A stretch of DNA of 64,000 nucleotides from Bacteroidaceae bacterium (lineage in GTDB: Bacteria > Bacteroidota > Bacteroidia > Bacteroidales > Bacteroidaceae), in NCBI GenBank assembly GCA_024688885.1, contig JAILDV010000046.1, forward strand, positions 29,141 to 93,140. The letters are read 5' to 3'. How positions within the stretch are numbered: the first letter of the stretch is position 1; every line of letters begins with the position of its first letter. A model generated the notes under the pieces. That model saw nothing but the letters and a program-made list of their open reading frames with translations. It made no database searches and had not been told where the DNA came from. Positions 25,638-33,642 of this stretch are shown here, piece after piece. The position numbers were made by a program, and so were the translations under genes.

Positions 25638-27263
25638 CATTTTCTCCATCACTTGTTCTTTCGGCCAGTTGACAAAAAACACCCGTGTCGTGGCTCGTGT
25701 GATGGCTGTGTAGAGCCAACGGAAATACTCAGGAGTGAGCATGTCTTCTGTGATGTAGCCTTGGTCGATGAAGACGTTGATCCATTGTCCGCCTTGGGCT
25801 TTGTGGCAAGTGACGGCATAGGCATACTTGATTTGCAGGGCGTTGTAGTAAGGGTCTTGACGCAGAGCTTTGAGCCTGTCTTGCTTGGAGCGTAGGGTAG
25901 GGTCGCCAGCGTAGTCTTCCATGATATTATTATATAATGTGTCCTGCTGCTCTTTGTTGAGGGCTGGTGCTTCGGATTGGAGGGTGTCAGTGAGAACAGT
26001 CAGTTCCATCTGGAAGTTGTCGAAGTCGGGAAACTCCAAAGTGGCATCAACGAAAGTGAAACCATAGAAGTTGCGCTCGTTACGCACTCTTTTGATGATG
26101 GCTGTGTCACCATTGGCAATGAAGTCCATAACAGACCCCTTTCCCGTTTCCCCTTGAGGGGAAAGGCGGTTACCTTGCTCGTCTGTTTTCTCATTAGCAG
26201 GGATACTATTCTCTCCCTGTAGGGAGGGTGAGGGGAGGGTCTGGTTGTACTTCTCCACCCAATAATAATTGTTTTTTGCCACCATGAGCATGTCGCCACC
26301 TTCAAGTGGTTCTTCTCTCCACAGGATTCTGGAGCGGATGCCGTTGTTGTAGAGATTGGCGCGTTTGTTGCTGCGGGTGACGACGATGGTTTCATCCTCT
26401 CCGTCACGTTGGTAGCACTCCTCGAGAACTTCAATCAGGTCGTTGCCAGAGATGTTTTTCACGTCTGGAAAGCCTTTGAAAAGAATCTGGGGTAAAGACC
26501 CTCCCAAATGGAGGGGGCGATTTCTTGGTTCGTTAGTTGTTCTATCGGCAAAGATGCTACTCCCTCCATATAGGGAGGGTGAGGGGAGGGTCTGTCTCAA
26601 ATGTGTGGCATTCCAGAGGATGCCAGAGGCATTGGCTTGTCTGACCACTTGAGTGAGGGTGTGGCTGATGACATGGAAACCATAACCACCCATATATTCA
26701 TCGCTGAGGGCAGGACTTTCATCATCACCCACAGGGGGCAGCTGGGCAGTGTCACCCATCAGAATGAGTCTGCATCCTTTACCTCCATAGACAAAGTGAA
26801 CGAGGTCGTCAAGCAAACGTCCAGTGCCGTAGCTCATCCCTCCTTGGGGGGACAGGAGGGGGGCTTCATTGGCTATCATGGAGGCTTCATCACAAATGAA
26901 GAGGAGGTTCTGCCGCATGTTGAAATTCAGGGTGAAGATGGAATCCTTGTCAATGGATTTCTGACGGTAGATGCGCTTGTGAATGGTGAACGAGGGATGG
27001 TCTGCATATAAGGAAAAGACCTTGGCGGCACGCCCTGTTGGTGCCATCAGCACACATTCTCGTTCAAGTTGCTCCATCGTCTTGACGAGGGCACTGACGA
27101 GCGATGTTTTTCCTGTGCCTGCAAAACCTCGGAGAATGAACACCGAATCAGCATCGGGCGTGAGGATGAATTGGCAAAGCGAGTCAATGACTTTTTTCTG
27201 GTCGTTGGTCGGTTTATGCCCGAAATGGTGCAAAATAAGGTCTTTTAAGTAGTCTTTTATCAT
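25626..27263 (-). CDS. RecD-like ATP-dependent DNA helicase carrying in-frame repeat insertions
   Basis: 545 aa from the ATG at 27261-27263; a longer frame starts 51 bases upstream but its extra residues look non-conserved. The helicase core is SF1B-like: Walker A GFAGTGKTS near residues 46-54, Walker B FICDEASM, GDTAQLPPVGD, and the C-terminal TCHKAQGGQW and WLYTAITRATTRVFFVN (UvrD_C_2-type). Three stretches do not belong to the fold: residues about 133-144, 224-256 and 341-378. The latter two share the opening LPSPSL and share 23 identical bases, so they are copies of one mobile repeat. The frame survives, so the loops are presumably tolerated. Function in DNA repair is inferred from family. 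Confidence 0.9.
   Translation of the reverse strand: MIKDYLKDLILHHFGHKPTNDQKKVIDSLCQFILTPDADSVFILRGFAGTGKTSLVSALVKTMEQLERECVLMAPTGRAAKVFSLYADHPSFTIHKRIYRQKSIDKDSIFTLNFNMRQNLLFICDEASMIANEAPLLSPQGGMSYGTGRLLDDLVHFVYGGKGCRLILMGDTAQLPPVGDDESPALSDEYMGGYGFHVISHTLTQVVRQANASGILWNATHLRQTLPSPSLYGGSSIFADRTTNEPRNRPLHLGGSLPQILFKGFPDVKNISGNDLIEVLEECYQRDGEDETIVVTRSNKRANLYNNGIRSRILWREEPLEGGDMLMVAKNNYYWVEKYNQTLPSPSLQGENSIPANEKTDEQGNRLSPQGETGKGSVMDFIANGDTAIIKRVRNERNFYGFTFVDATLEFPDFDNFQMELTVLTDTLQSEAPALNKEQQDTLYNNIMEDYAGDPTLRSKQDRLKALRQDPYYNALQIKYAYAVTCHKAQGGQWINVFIDQGYITEDMLTPEYFRWLYTAITRATTRVFFVNWPKEQVMEKMLEG
26132..26243 (-). mobile_element. MITE-like repeat, copy 1, inside helicase gene
   Basis: 112 bp with ends CAGACCCC (left, plus strand) and GGGTCTG (right), inverted-repeat-like. 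23 bases at its right end (26221-26243) are identical to copy 2. It has internal palindromes around CCCTGTAGGG and CCCCTTGAGGGG. No transposase or clear target duplication seen. Confidence 0.75.
26496..26594 (-). mobile_element. MITE-like repeat, copy 2, inside helicase gene
   Basis: About 99 bp from AGACCCTCC to GGAGGGTCTG, giving near-perfect terminal inverted repeats. The right 23 bases (26572-26594) match copy 1 exactly; the middle has diverged. Confidence 0.75.
26838..26864 (-). repeat. Short G/C palindromic insertion in helicase gene
   Basis: CCCTCCTTGGGGGGACAGGA followed by GGGGGG forms a stem-like block encoding LLSPQGG-type residues not expected in the helicase fold, resembling the core repeated in alaS. 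Confidence 0.45.
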
Positions 27264-27314
27264 CTTTTTTGAAAAAAATGCGGAAAGTTGTGGGTGCAAT
27301 TCAAAATTTTGCAC

Positions 27315-27322
27315 TATTTTTG
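27315..27322 (+). promoter_or_regulatory. -7 box for gene at 27430
   Basis: TATTTTTG matches TAnnTTTG and lies about 108 bp before the ATG; it would initiate just before a long 5' leader. No good -33 partner. Confidence 0.4.
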
Positions 27323-27429
27323 CAACGAATATAGTGATTATTCATGAACTGGACTATAAGCGAGGCGAAAAACTTGCTTTTAGAACGGTAAAAAAGCGTG
27401 GAAACAATAAAAAATTAACAAAACATATC

Positions 27430-28179
27430 ATGAAAAAAAGTGTAATAAATGGACTTCTTGTCGTTTGTACATTAGGTCTGGTCGCTGCATGCATCTTTAG
27501 CATCTACAGCGATATTGCCTTTGATGAGGAGAAGGCAGAACGTGAGAAACTGGTTATTGCCCGTCTGATGCAGATTCGCGATGCAGAGGAGCAGTACAAG
27601 ATGACGTTTGGTGAATACTGCGGCACCATCGACTCTCTGATTGATTTTGTGAAGAACGGCAAGACTGTTGACAAGATCATCAAGGAAGGTGAGCTGACAG
27701 ATGACCAGTTGGAAGCCGGTATGACCGAAAGAGAAGCTGTCGCTCAAGGTCTCATCAAGCGTGACACCATTTGGATGACTGCTGCAGAGAAGTTGGGCAT
27801 CGCTAATCCAGACTCTATGAAGTATGTGCCAGTTGGTCGTCCTGCTGATGGCACATTCTTCGTGGTTCACTCCACTTTTGACCCCTCTTTGTACGACACC
27901 ATTTATCAGGGTGTGATCGAATTGCGTAAGAAGGCTCAGTTCAACATGAAGTCCAATGAGTTCGACATGCTGGTTGAGTTCCGTGCTCGTCTGGAAGATT
28001 ACATGGACGGCATGAACGAGAAGAAGGTCAAGAGCGTGAAGGCTGACTTGAAGAAGCGTCACAGAAACCGTGCTGAACTGATGCTCGACAATGAGGACCA
28101 GACTGATGGTGAATGGTACGGACTCCGTATCGGTGACCTTGAGGATACGAACAACAAGATGGCTGGTAACTGGGAATAA
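27430..28179 (+). CDS. Membrane-anchored hypothetical protein, pseudopilin-like N-terminus
   Basis: 249 aa from the ATG at 27430; an upstream in-frame start would add 32 basic residues ahead of the membrane helix and lacks support. Residues 4-25 form a single membrane segment, followed by charged helices: EEKAEREKLVIARLMQIRDA, EEQYKMTFGEYCGTIDSLID. This order, helix plus RDAEEQYK-like segment plus Y-G-Y/C core, resembles small pseudopilin-type proteins of Bacteroidetes, but no prepilin peptidase site is evident. The remainder (FFVVHSTFDPSLYDTIYQGV) is not recognised. It precedes the DUF3822 gene and rsmD on the same strand, so they are probably one unit. Function unknown. Confidence 0.8.
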   Translation: MKKSVINGLLVVCTLGLVAACIFSIYSDIAFDEEKAEREKLVIARLMQIRDAEEQYKMTFGEYCGTIDSLIDFVKNGKTVDKIIKEGELTDDQLEAGMTEREAVAQGLIKRDTIWMTAAEKLGIANPDSMKYVPVGRPADGTFFVVHSTFDPSLYDTIYQGVIELRKKAQFNMKSNEFDMLVEFRARLEDYMDGMNEKKVKSVKADLKKRHRNRAELMLDNEDQTDGEWYGLRIGDLEDTNNKMAGNWE

Positions 28180-28183
28180 TCAA

Positions 28184-28211
28184 GTTGACAAATGATAGTT
28201 GACAATTGATG
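28184..28211. repeat. Heptamer-phased repeat overlapping the DUF3822 start
   Basis: GTTGACA, AATGATA, GTTGACA, ATTGATG in exact 7-base phase; the last unit contains the ATG start codon. Confidence 0.65.
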
Positions 28212-29021
28212 GCAGATATTCAGATTAACAATAAAAGTTTGTCCATTCGGGTCTGCTCGAATGGACTTTCTTTTTGTACTTATACGCCCGGTCAGGAAAA
28301 TCCGTTCGAATATAAAGTGTGGGATGTAAACCACACCATCTCGCTGACAGCGAACCTGAAGGATGCGCTGATGAATGAGCTGATGCTGAAACAGGAGTAT
28401 CAGCGAGTGAATGTGCTCATCACCACTCCTCACTTCACAACGGTGCCTGTTGCCGCATTCAAGAAGGAGGACATTCATGCTGTGTATCAGTTCACTTTCC
28501 CGAAGGATAAGCCCCAGCATGTCAGTTACAATGTGTTGCGCCGTTCGGGCATTGCCATTGTGTTCGGGTTGGAGCGAAGCATCTATCAGCTCTTGCTCGA
28601 TGACTTCCCTCGTGCTCGTTTCTATGCCTCTGCCAGCACGCTGATAGAGTTTTTCAGCGAGAAGAGTTTGTTCGGTCCCGGAAAAAAGATGTTTGTCTAT
28701 CTGCACGAGAAAGAGATTACTCTTTATGCCTTTGAACAAGGACGTATGCTCTTTGTCAATAATTTCGAATGCACCAGTGTGGCAGATATGCAGTACTACA
28801 CCCTCAATGTATGGAAAGAACTGGGTTTCGACCAGGTGGACGATGCTCTTTGCGTGGTGGGTGATATGGAGAAACGCACTGTTGAACTGTCTGAGAAAAT
28901 CAAGTATTTCCTGCAGAATGTCTCTGTCATTGACCGCAGCGAAGATTTCAAAGACCGTCTGACGATGGGCAACAGCTTTATTCCTTATGATTTGCAGACC
29001 TTGCTCATCTGCGGTTTCTGA
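28209..29021 (+). CDS. DUF3822 family protein
   Basis: 270 aa from the ATG at 28209 (a TTG codon immediately before it is not needed). The segments LSIRVCSNGLSFCTYTP, QRVNVLITTPHFTTVPVAAFKKED and FYASASTLIEFF, with a C-terminal FIPYDLQTLLICGF, fit DUF3822, a Bacteroidetes family with an actin-like-fold flavour often found next to rsmD. No membrane segment. It lies 23 bp before rsmD, so translation may be coupled. Function is unknown. Confidence 0.85.
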   Translation: MADIQINNKSLSIRVCSNGLSFCTYTPGQENPFEYKVWDVNHTISLTANLKDALMNELMLKQEYQRVNVLITTPHFTTVPVAAFKKEDIHAVYQFTFPKDKPQHVSYNVLRRSGIAIVFGLERSIYQLLLDDFPRARFYASASTLIEFFSEKSLFGPGKKMFVYLHEKEITLYAFEQGRMLFVNNFECTSVADMQYYTLNVWKELGFDQVDDALCVVGDMEKRTVELSEKIKYFLQNVSVIDRSEDFKDRLTMGNSFIPYDLQTLLICGF

Positions 29022-29044
29022 GTTCTTTAACTTCTATCATCTTC

Positions 29045-29575
29045 ATGCGAATCATTCGAGGAAAATATAAGGGACGTCATGTCCCTACACCGACAGGTTT
29101 CAAGGCACGCCCCACCACAGACTTTGCCAAGGAGGGACTGTTTAATATCTTGGAGAATGTCTATGTGGATTTTGAATCGTCACCCACAGCTCTTGATCTC
29201 TTTGCTGGCACAGGCTCAATCGGTTTGGAATTGGCATCGCGTGGATGCAGAAAGGTGGTGTCAGTGGAGAAGGATTTCAAGCATTGGCAGTTCCTGATGC
29301 GTGTGCAGAAAGAGTTGCAAGTGCAGGAATGGCTGCCGCTGAAAGGTGATGTATTTAAATATGTACAGACGTGCAAAGAACATTACGACATCATCTTTGC
29401 CGACCCTCCTTACGCATTGGAGAACCTGAAAGACATTCCTGATGTGGCTTTGCCGTTATTGGCGGAAGACGGATTGCTTGTTCTGGAACATGGCAGCAAC
29501 GATGATTTCTCTGCTCATCCCCGTTTTGTTGAGCATCGTAACTACGGAAGTGTAAACTTCTCATTCTTCCAATAA
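29045..29575 (+). CDS. rsmD: 16S rRNA (guanine-N2)-methyltransferase RsmD
   Basis: 176 aa. RsmD methylates guanine 966 of 16S rRNA (E. coli numbering) using SAM in the assembled 30S subunit. The start MRIIRGKYKGRHVPTP and TTDFAKEGLFNIL, the SAM-binding motif LDLFAGTGSIGLELASRG and the catalytic FADPPYAL are all present. Short for the family but complete. It ends the unit begun at 27430; the inverted repeat and terminator at 29620-29804 follow. Confidence 0.95.
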   Translation: MRIIRGKYKGRHVPTPTGFKARPTTDFAKEGLFNILENVYVDFESSPTALDLFAGTGSIGLELASRGCRKVVSVEKDFKHWQFLMRVQKELQVQEWLPLKGDVFKYVQTCKEHYDIIFADPPYALENLKDIPDVALPLLAEDGLLVLEHGSNDDFSAHPRFVEHRNYGSVNFSFFQ

Positions 29576-29619
29576 CTCCTTTATATTAAATGATTGAAGG
29601 TTCGTATATTTTATTGGGG

Positions 29620-29735
29620 GGAGTTAAAGGAGTTAAGGAGTTATCGCTACGCTCAGGAGTTAAAGCCGTTACCTTGCACAAGAGGAGTTTCCACCTGCCA
29701 AAGTATCGGCTCTAACTCCTTAACTCCTTAACTCC
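29620..29735. repeat. Inverted repeat of GGAGTTAA units
   Basis: Left arm 29620-29643 has three GGAGTTA(A) units; right arm 29713-29735 has three TAACTCC units, its reverse complement with one base difference. About 69 bp separate the arms. Confidence 0.8.
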
Positions 29736-29775
29736 ACAATAAATAGCGTTAAGCTTAAAGCGAAAGTGTCAAACA

Positions 29776-29804
29776 AAAGGCTCGACCGGTTTGGTCGAGC
29801 CTTT
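29776..29804. terminator. Bidirectional terminator
   Basis: AAAGGCTCGACC (29776-29787) and GGTCGAGCCTTT (29793-29804) form a perfect 12 bp stem, with A/T tracts serving both directions, between rsmD and the leftward receptor gene. Confidence 0.85.
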
Positions 29805-29884
29805 CTTGTGTTCTTTGTAATTGAGAACAGAAGTTATATAATAATTTAAGTTTAGTAATCTTGGGATGTTGATGGAGTAGGGGA

Positions 29885-32860
29885 TTATCTCATGCCTCCG
29901 AAGCCTCCACCGAAGCCACCGCCTCCGAAGCCACCGCCGAAGCCTCCACCGAAGCCACCGCCTCCGAAGCCGCCTCTACCGCCGCCACCGCCGAAGATGT
30001 TCAGCTTGTAGATGACGTGTATCATACCGTAAGAGTAGATGGCGTTGTAGCGTGAGTCGCTTTGCTGGTAAGCGCTGATTTGACGGCTGATGTTGCTGCG
30101 GTTGTGCAGGATATCATTCCACTGGAGTGTGACGGTCAATGCGTTACCCTTGAGGAAGGACTTACCGATTTGAGCGTTCCAAAGCAATTCGTTGGTGTTC
30201 ATGTTTGCAGAGGAGAAACCGCGACGGCTGCTCTGGCTGATGTCTGTCGAGAAGGTAAGACCGTTGTTGAAGACAAGGTTCATGTCAGCACCGTAGCTGA
30301 ATGTCCAAGTTTCCATGTTACCAGTTGTCAAGACTGAGTTCTTAGAGCTGTTGTAGTTCATGCTACCGTTGATACCCATTTCGAACCAATCCTTGCGGAA
30401 GTCGAAACCGAGGTTCTCGTTCACACCGACAGTGTTAGTGGTTGACTTGTCCTCTGTGTACTGTTGAGGGTCGAGGTAGCTGACCTGATGGTTGTAGTTG
30501 AAGCTTGTGAAGGTGTTCATTGTGAAGTAGCCTTCTCTGTCGAGTGCTGTGTTGAAACCTGCACCGAGGTTACCGCTCCAGTTACCGTTGATATTCTCAG
30601 GCTTAGTTGTTCTAACACCAGTTTCTTCGTTATAGCTGGTACGATTCGCTGTGCTATTTCTTGTGAAGTTAACACCACCCCAACCGAAGATGCTTCGCTG
30701 ATGATCCATCTGGAATGTGTTGAAGTTCAAGTTGATGTTGTGGGTGATTGAAGGCTTCAAACCTGGGTTACCCTTTGTGATGTTCAGTGGGTTAGAGTCA
30801 TCCGTGATGTCCAACAAGTTGGTCATGCTTGGCTGCTGAGTACGAGCGCGATAGTTCAGACGCAGGTTTGTCTGCTGGGTGAAGTTATAGCGGAAGTCAA
30901 GGCTTGGAGCAAAGTTGAACACGTTGCGGGTAATGGTTGGGTACTTGGTGCCCATATACTTGTAGTCCAACACGCTGCGCTGTGGCAAGAAGTCCAGACC
31001 AATGCTGAGGTTAAAGTAGTCAGAAATCTTGCGGAAGCTGATGCTTGCCGTGTGGTTGTAGTTTTTATATTCTGAGAACTGGCTCAGTTTTTCTGCCTCT
31101 TCGTTCTCGTCAGCGCCCATCATCTCGTTACCATTGCTCAACAGATAGTCAATGGCACCGTTGATGTTGTAACGATAGTTGTTCAGAGCGTATGCCAAGT
31201 CTGTGTAAGCAGTTGGGCTCATGACGAATGCCTGGCGGTCTGACTTGTTGTAGCTGAAGTCATATCTGTAAGAGAACTGCAGATAAGTTCTGTTGGCAAT
31301 AGGCTCAGAATAGGTCAACTGTGCGCCATAAGACCTGTTTCTGCCAGGAGTAGTGTAGTAACGGTTGTTCTTAGTGTCAGTACCCGTCTTCTTATATTCG
31401 ATGTTAGCAGCAGAGAGCTGTTTGCTTTCAGAGCTTCCGAAGTTACCTGTAGCACGGAGGGTGATGTTACGTCCGTAGTCGTTCAGACGGCGGTTTGCCT
31501 GCAATTCACCAGCCAGACGTTTGTTTTCGCTGTAAGTCTGCTGAGTGTTCACGTTCGTGTTGACAATCATGGCCATCAAATCTTCAGGGATAGTAGCACC
31601 TTCTCCCTTAGGAATTGCATCCTCCAATGGGTCATTGCTCACCGAATTCGGATCATCGCTGAAGTTGGCAGATTCGTTGTCGCTGTAGCCCTTATTCTTG
31701 GTAAGGTTTCCTGATGGACGGAAGATGATGTTAGTCAGTGAGTCAGGAGTCCATTCAAAACGGAACTGTGCGTTCCAGTTGTGGGCGCTGCTGCGGCTCA
31801 AGCTTTCGCTGTTGCTAAATGCACCCTGTGAGGTGACGAAGCTCTTGGTGGATGACCAGTTTCTGGTGTCATTACCATTATACTGATAACGTGCGCTACC
31901 ACCCATTTCCAGATTCTTAACCTCTGTGGCGAAGTTGAAGCCGATGTTCTTAGAGTTGCGCAGGCCACCGCCCATGCCGCCACCGCCAGCGAAACGGCCG
32001 CCACCGCCGCCGAAGCCCATGTCACCGGTGTTATTGGCACCACCCATCAAGGTGTACTGGTTGCTGTTGTTGAAGCGGTTGATAGTTGCACGACTAGACC
32101 AGCGGTCTTTTGTACCATAACCTAAATCGATGTTACCGAACCAACCATTGTTCATACCCTTCTTCACAGTCAGGTCGAGCACAGTTTCGTCTTCACCATC
32201 GTCAATACCTGTCACACGTGCAAAATCACTCTTGCGGTCGTATGCTTTGAGCTTGTCAATCATGTTGGTTGGGATGTTCTTCATTGCTGCACTTGCGTCA
32301 TCGAAGAAGAATTCCTTACCATCCACAAGAATCTTGTTCACTTTCTTACCATTGATGGTCACACCACCATTCTCATCCACCTGTGCACCAGGGAGCTTCT
32401 TCACGAGGTCTTCCAGTACCGAACCTTCTGGCACGCGGTATGCGTCTGCATTATACACGATGGAGTCACCGCTCACCTGCACTTTCGCAACATTGGCGGT
32501 CACTGTCACGTCGTTCATCAGCTTAGAGTCTGGTGAGATGTGAAGATAACCCACATTGACATTCTTGTCTTTCTTGTTGGTCAGGTCAAGTGGAAGCACC
32601 TTTGTCTGAAAACCCACATACGTGATTTTCATGGCATACTTTCCAGCCTTCACGTTCTTGATGTTGAAACTGCCGTCAAACCCAGTAGCTGCACCGGCAA
32701 CCATGCTGCTGTCGGGCAAGTTAAGGATACGTACTGTGGCTGAGATGACAACTTCGTTTGTTTCTTCTTCGAGGATTGTTCCCGAAACATTAAATTTGGA
32801 CTGAGCCATTGCGCTGAGTCCCACAAAAGTGAGAAACAAAGCGATGAGTGATTTTTTCAT
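29885..32860 (-). CDS. TonB-dependent receptor-like outer membrane barrel protein with Gly-rich C-terminus
   Basis: 991 aa. Signal peptide ending GLSAMAQSKF, a carboxypeptidase-regulatory-like domain (ISATVRILNLPDSSMV, YAMKITYVGFQTKV), a plug-like region (VQVSGDSIVYNADAYRVPEGS, INGKKVNKILVDGKEFFFDD) and an Asn-rich barrel. It is a paralogue of the 21929 gene: both carry EGSV(I/L)E(A/D)LV.KLPGAQ-like plug sequences and DDSNPLNIT.GNPGLKPS in the barrel. The last 35 residues are Gly-Phe repeats (GGFGGGFGGG type), and another Gly-rich stretch occurs near residue 285. Gly-Phe tails on outer membrane barrels are unusual. Substrate unknown. Confidence 0.87.
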   Translation of the reverse strand: MKKSLIALFLTFVGLSAMAQSKFNVSGTILEEETNEVVISATVRILNLPDSSMVAGAATGFDGSFNIKNVKAGKYAMKITYVGFQTKVLPLDLTNKKDKNVNVGYLHISPDSKLMNDVTVTANVAKVQVSGDSIVYNADAYRVPEGSVLEDLVKKLPGAQVDENGGVTINGKKVNKILVDGKEFFFDDASAAMKNIPTNMIDKLKAYDRKSDFARVTGIDDGEDETVLDLTVKKGMNNGWFGNIDLGYGTKDRWSSRATINRFNNSNQYTLMGGANNTGDMGFGGGGGRFAGGGGMGGGLRNSKNIGFNFATEVKNLEMGGSARYQYNGNDTRNWSSTKSFVTSQGAFSNSESLSRSSAHNWNAQFRFEWTPDSLTNIIFRPSGNLTKNKGYSDNESANFSDDPNSVSNDPLEDAIPKGEGATIPEDLMAMIVNTNVNTQQTYSENKRLAGELQANRRLNDYGRNITLRATGNFGSSESKQLSAANIEYKKTGTDTKNNRYYTTPGRNRSYGAQLTYSEPIANRTYLQFSYRYDFSYNKSDRQAFVMSPTAYTDLAYALNNYRYNINGAIDYLLSNGNEMMGADENEEAEKLSQFSEYKNYNHTASISFRKISDYFNLSIGLDFLPQRSVLDYKYMGTKYPTITRNVFNFAPSLDFRYNFTQQTNLRLNYRARTQQPSMTNLLDITDDSNPLNITKGNPGLKPSITHNINLNFNTFQMDHQRSIFGWGGVNFTRNSTANRTSYNEETGVRTTKPENINGNWSGNLGAGFNTALDREGYFTMNTFTSFNYNHQVSYLDPQQYTEDKSTTNTVGVNENLGFDFRKDWFEMGINGSMNYNSSKNSVLTTGNMETWTFSYGADMNLVFNNGLTFSTDISQSSRRGFSSANMNTNELLWNAQIGKSFLKGNALTVTLQWNDILHNRSNISRQISAYQQSDSRYNAIYSYGMIHVIYKLNIFGGGGGRGGFGGGGFGGGFGGGFGGGGFGGGFGGMR

Positions 32861-32962
32861 ATTGTGATGTTATTGATTGATTTTTCTTCGCTATTGTACT
32901 CAAATTGACTATAAAGTGGAGAAAAGGTTTAATGGAATGCTGAAAATTTGAGTTTTTATGTG

Positions 32963-32970
32963 TAATTTTG
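32963..32970 (+). promoter_or_regulatory. -7 box for the MORN gene
   Basis: TAATTTTG fits TAnnTTTG, 42 bp before the ATG at 33013. The -33 region is not clear. Confidence 0.45.
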
Positions 32971-33012
32971 CAGCGATTTTAAGAGGTTCAATCAGTTAAA
33001 GCCCCCTGATTC

Positions 33013-33642
33013 ATGAGAAAAGTATTACTGTTATTCCTTTTTTTGCAGACATCCTTCATCCTCTCCGTGCAAGCTCAGTTCGCACGTTTGGAGAAATACC
33101 CCAACATACCCGGTCAGTACGATGCGGCATTTGTTGATTATGTAAAAGACTTTGCCAGTGGAGTCGCCAAATCCTCCTATGGTCAGTATTTTGGACAAAT
33201 CACCAAAGAACGTAACATCTACGGCTTTGGTGCCTATTACACTGACAACGACGGTGTCATCTACGGACAATATCGTCTTGGCAATTTCCTTTTTGGCATC
33301 AAGATGGGCACGCAGATTGCCAAGGTGGGCAGTAATGACCACTATATCTGCTACGACCTCACGACGGGTAACCCGCTTTACATCATGAAGGATGGTGACA
33401 AGTATTCTCTCCCTGCCGACTACGAGAAGACCTACCGCTTCGAGTCGCTCACCTATCAGAATGGTGATAAATATGTAGGCGAGACCGTCAACGGCAAGCG
33501 TGAAGGTGTCGGTCTATACTATTATAATAATGGTAACTACTATTATGGTCGCTACAAGAACAACGACCGTCAAGGTTTCGGTGCCATGTTCTACACTAAC
33601 AACACCCTGACCATCCAATATTGGAAGAGCGAAGACGAGTGA
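33013..33642 (+). CDS. Secreted MORN-repeat protein
   Basis: 209 aa. Signal peptide MRKVLLLFLFLQTSFILSVQAQ. The rest is built of short YxG..(Y/F).G.G beta-hairpins typical of MORN repeats: YGQYFG, YGFGAYYTDNDGVIYGQYR, YVGETVNGKREGVGLYYY, YYYGRYKNNDRQGFGAMFY. Such repeats bind lipids or other proteins in other contexts. Its stop codon overlaps the menA start (TGATG), so it is translationally coupled to menA; no obvious functional reason is apparent. Confidence 0.85.
   Translation: MRKVLLLFLFLQTSFILSVQAQFARLEKYPNIPGQYDAAFVDYVKDFASGVAKSSYGQYFGQITKERNIYGFGAYYTDNDGVIYGQYRLGNFLFGIKMGTQIAKVGSNDHYICYDLTTGNPLYIMKDGDKYSLPADYEKTYRFESLTYQNGDKYVGETVNGKREGVGLYYYNNGNYYYGRYKNNDRQGFGAMFYTNNTLTIQYWKSEDE

Larger units (their letters stand above)
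29576..29884. other. Intergenic region with inverted repeat and terminator
   Basis: 309 bp between convergent genes, with no gene. It holds the GGAGTTAA inverted repeat (29620-29735) and an intrinsic bidirectional terminator (29776-29804). Confidence 0.8.

Noticed and set aside
26132..26594. Helicase gene as pseudogene broken by repeats
   Set aside because: The frame is uninterrupted and all helicase motifs remain.
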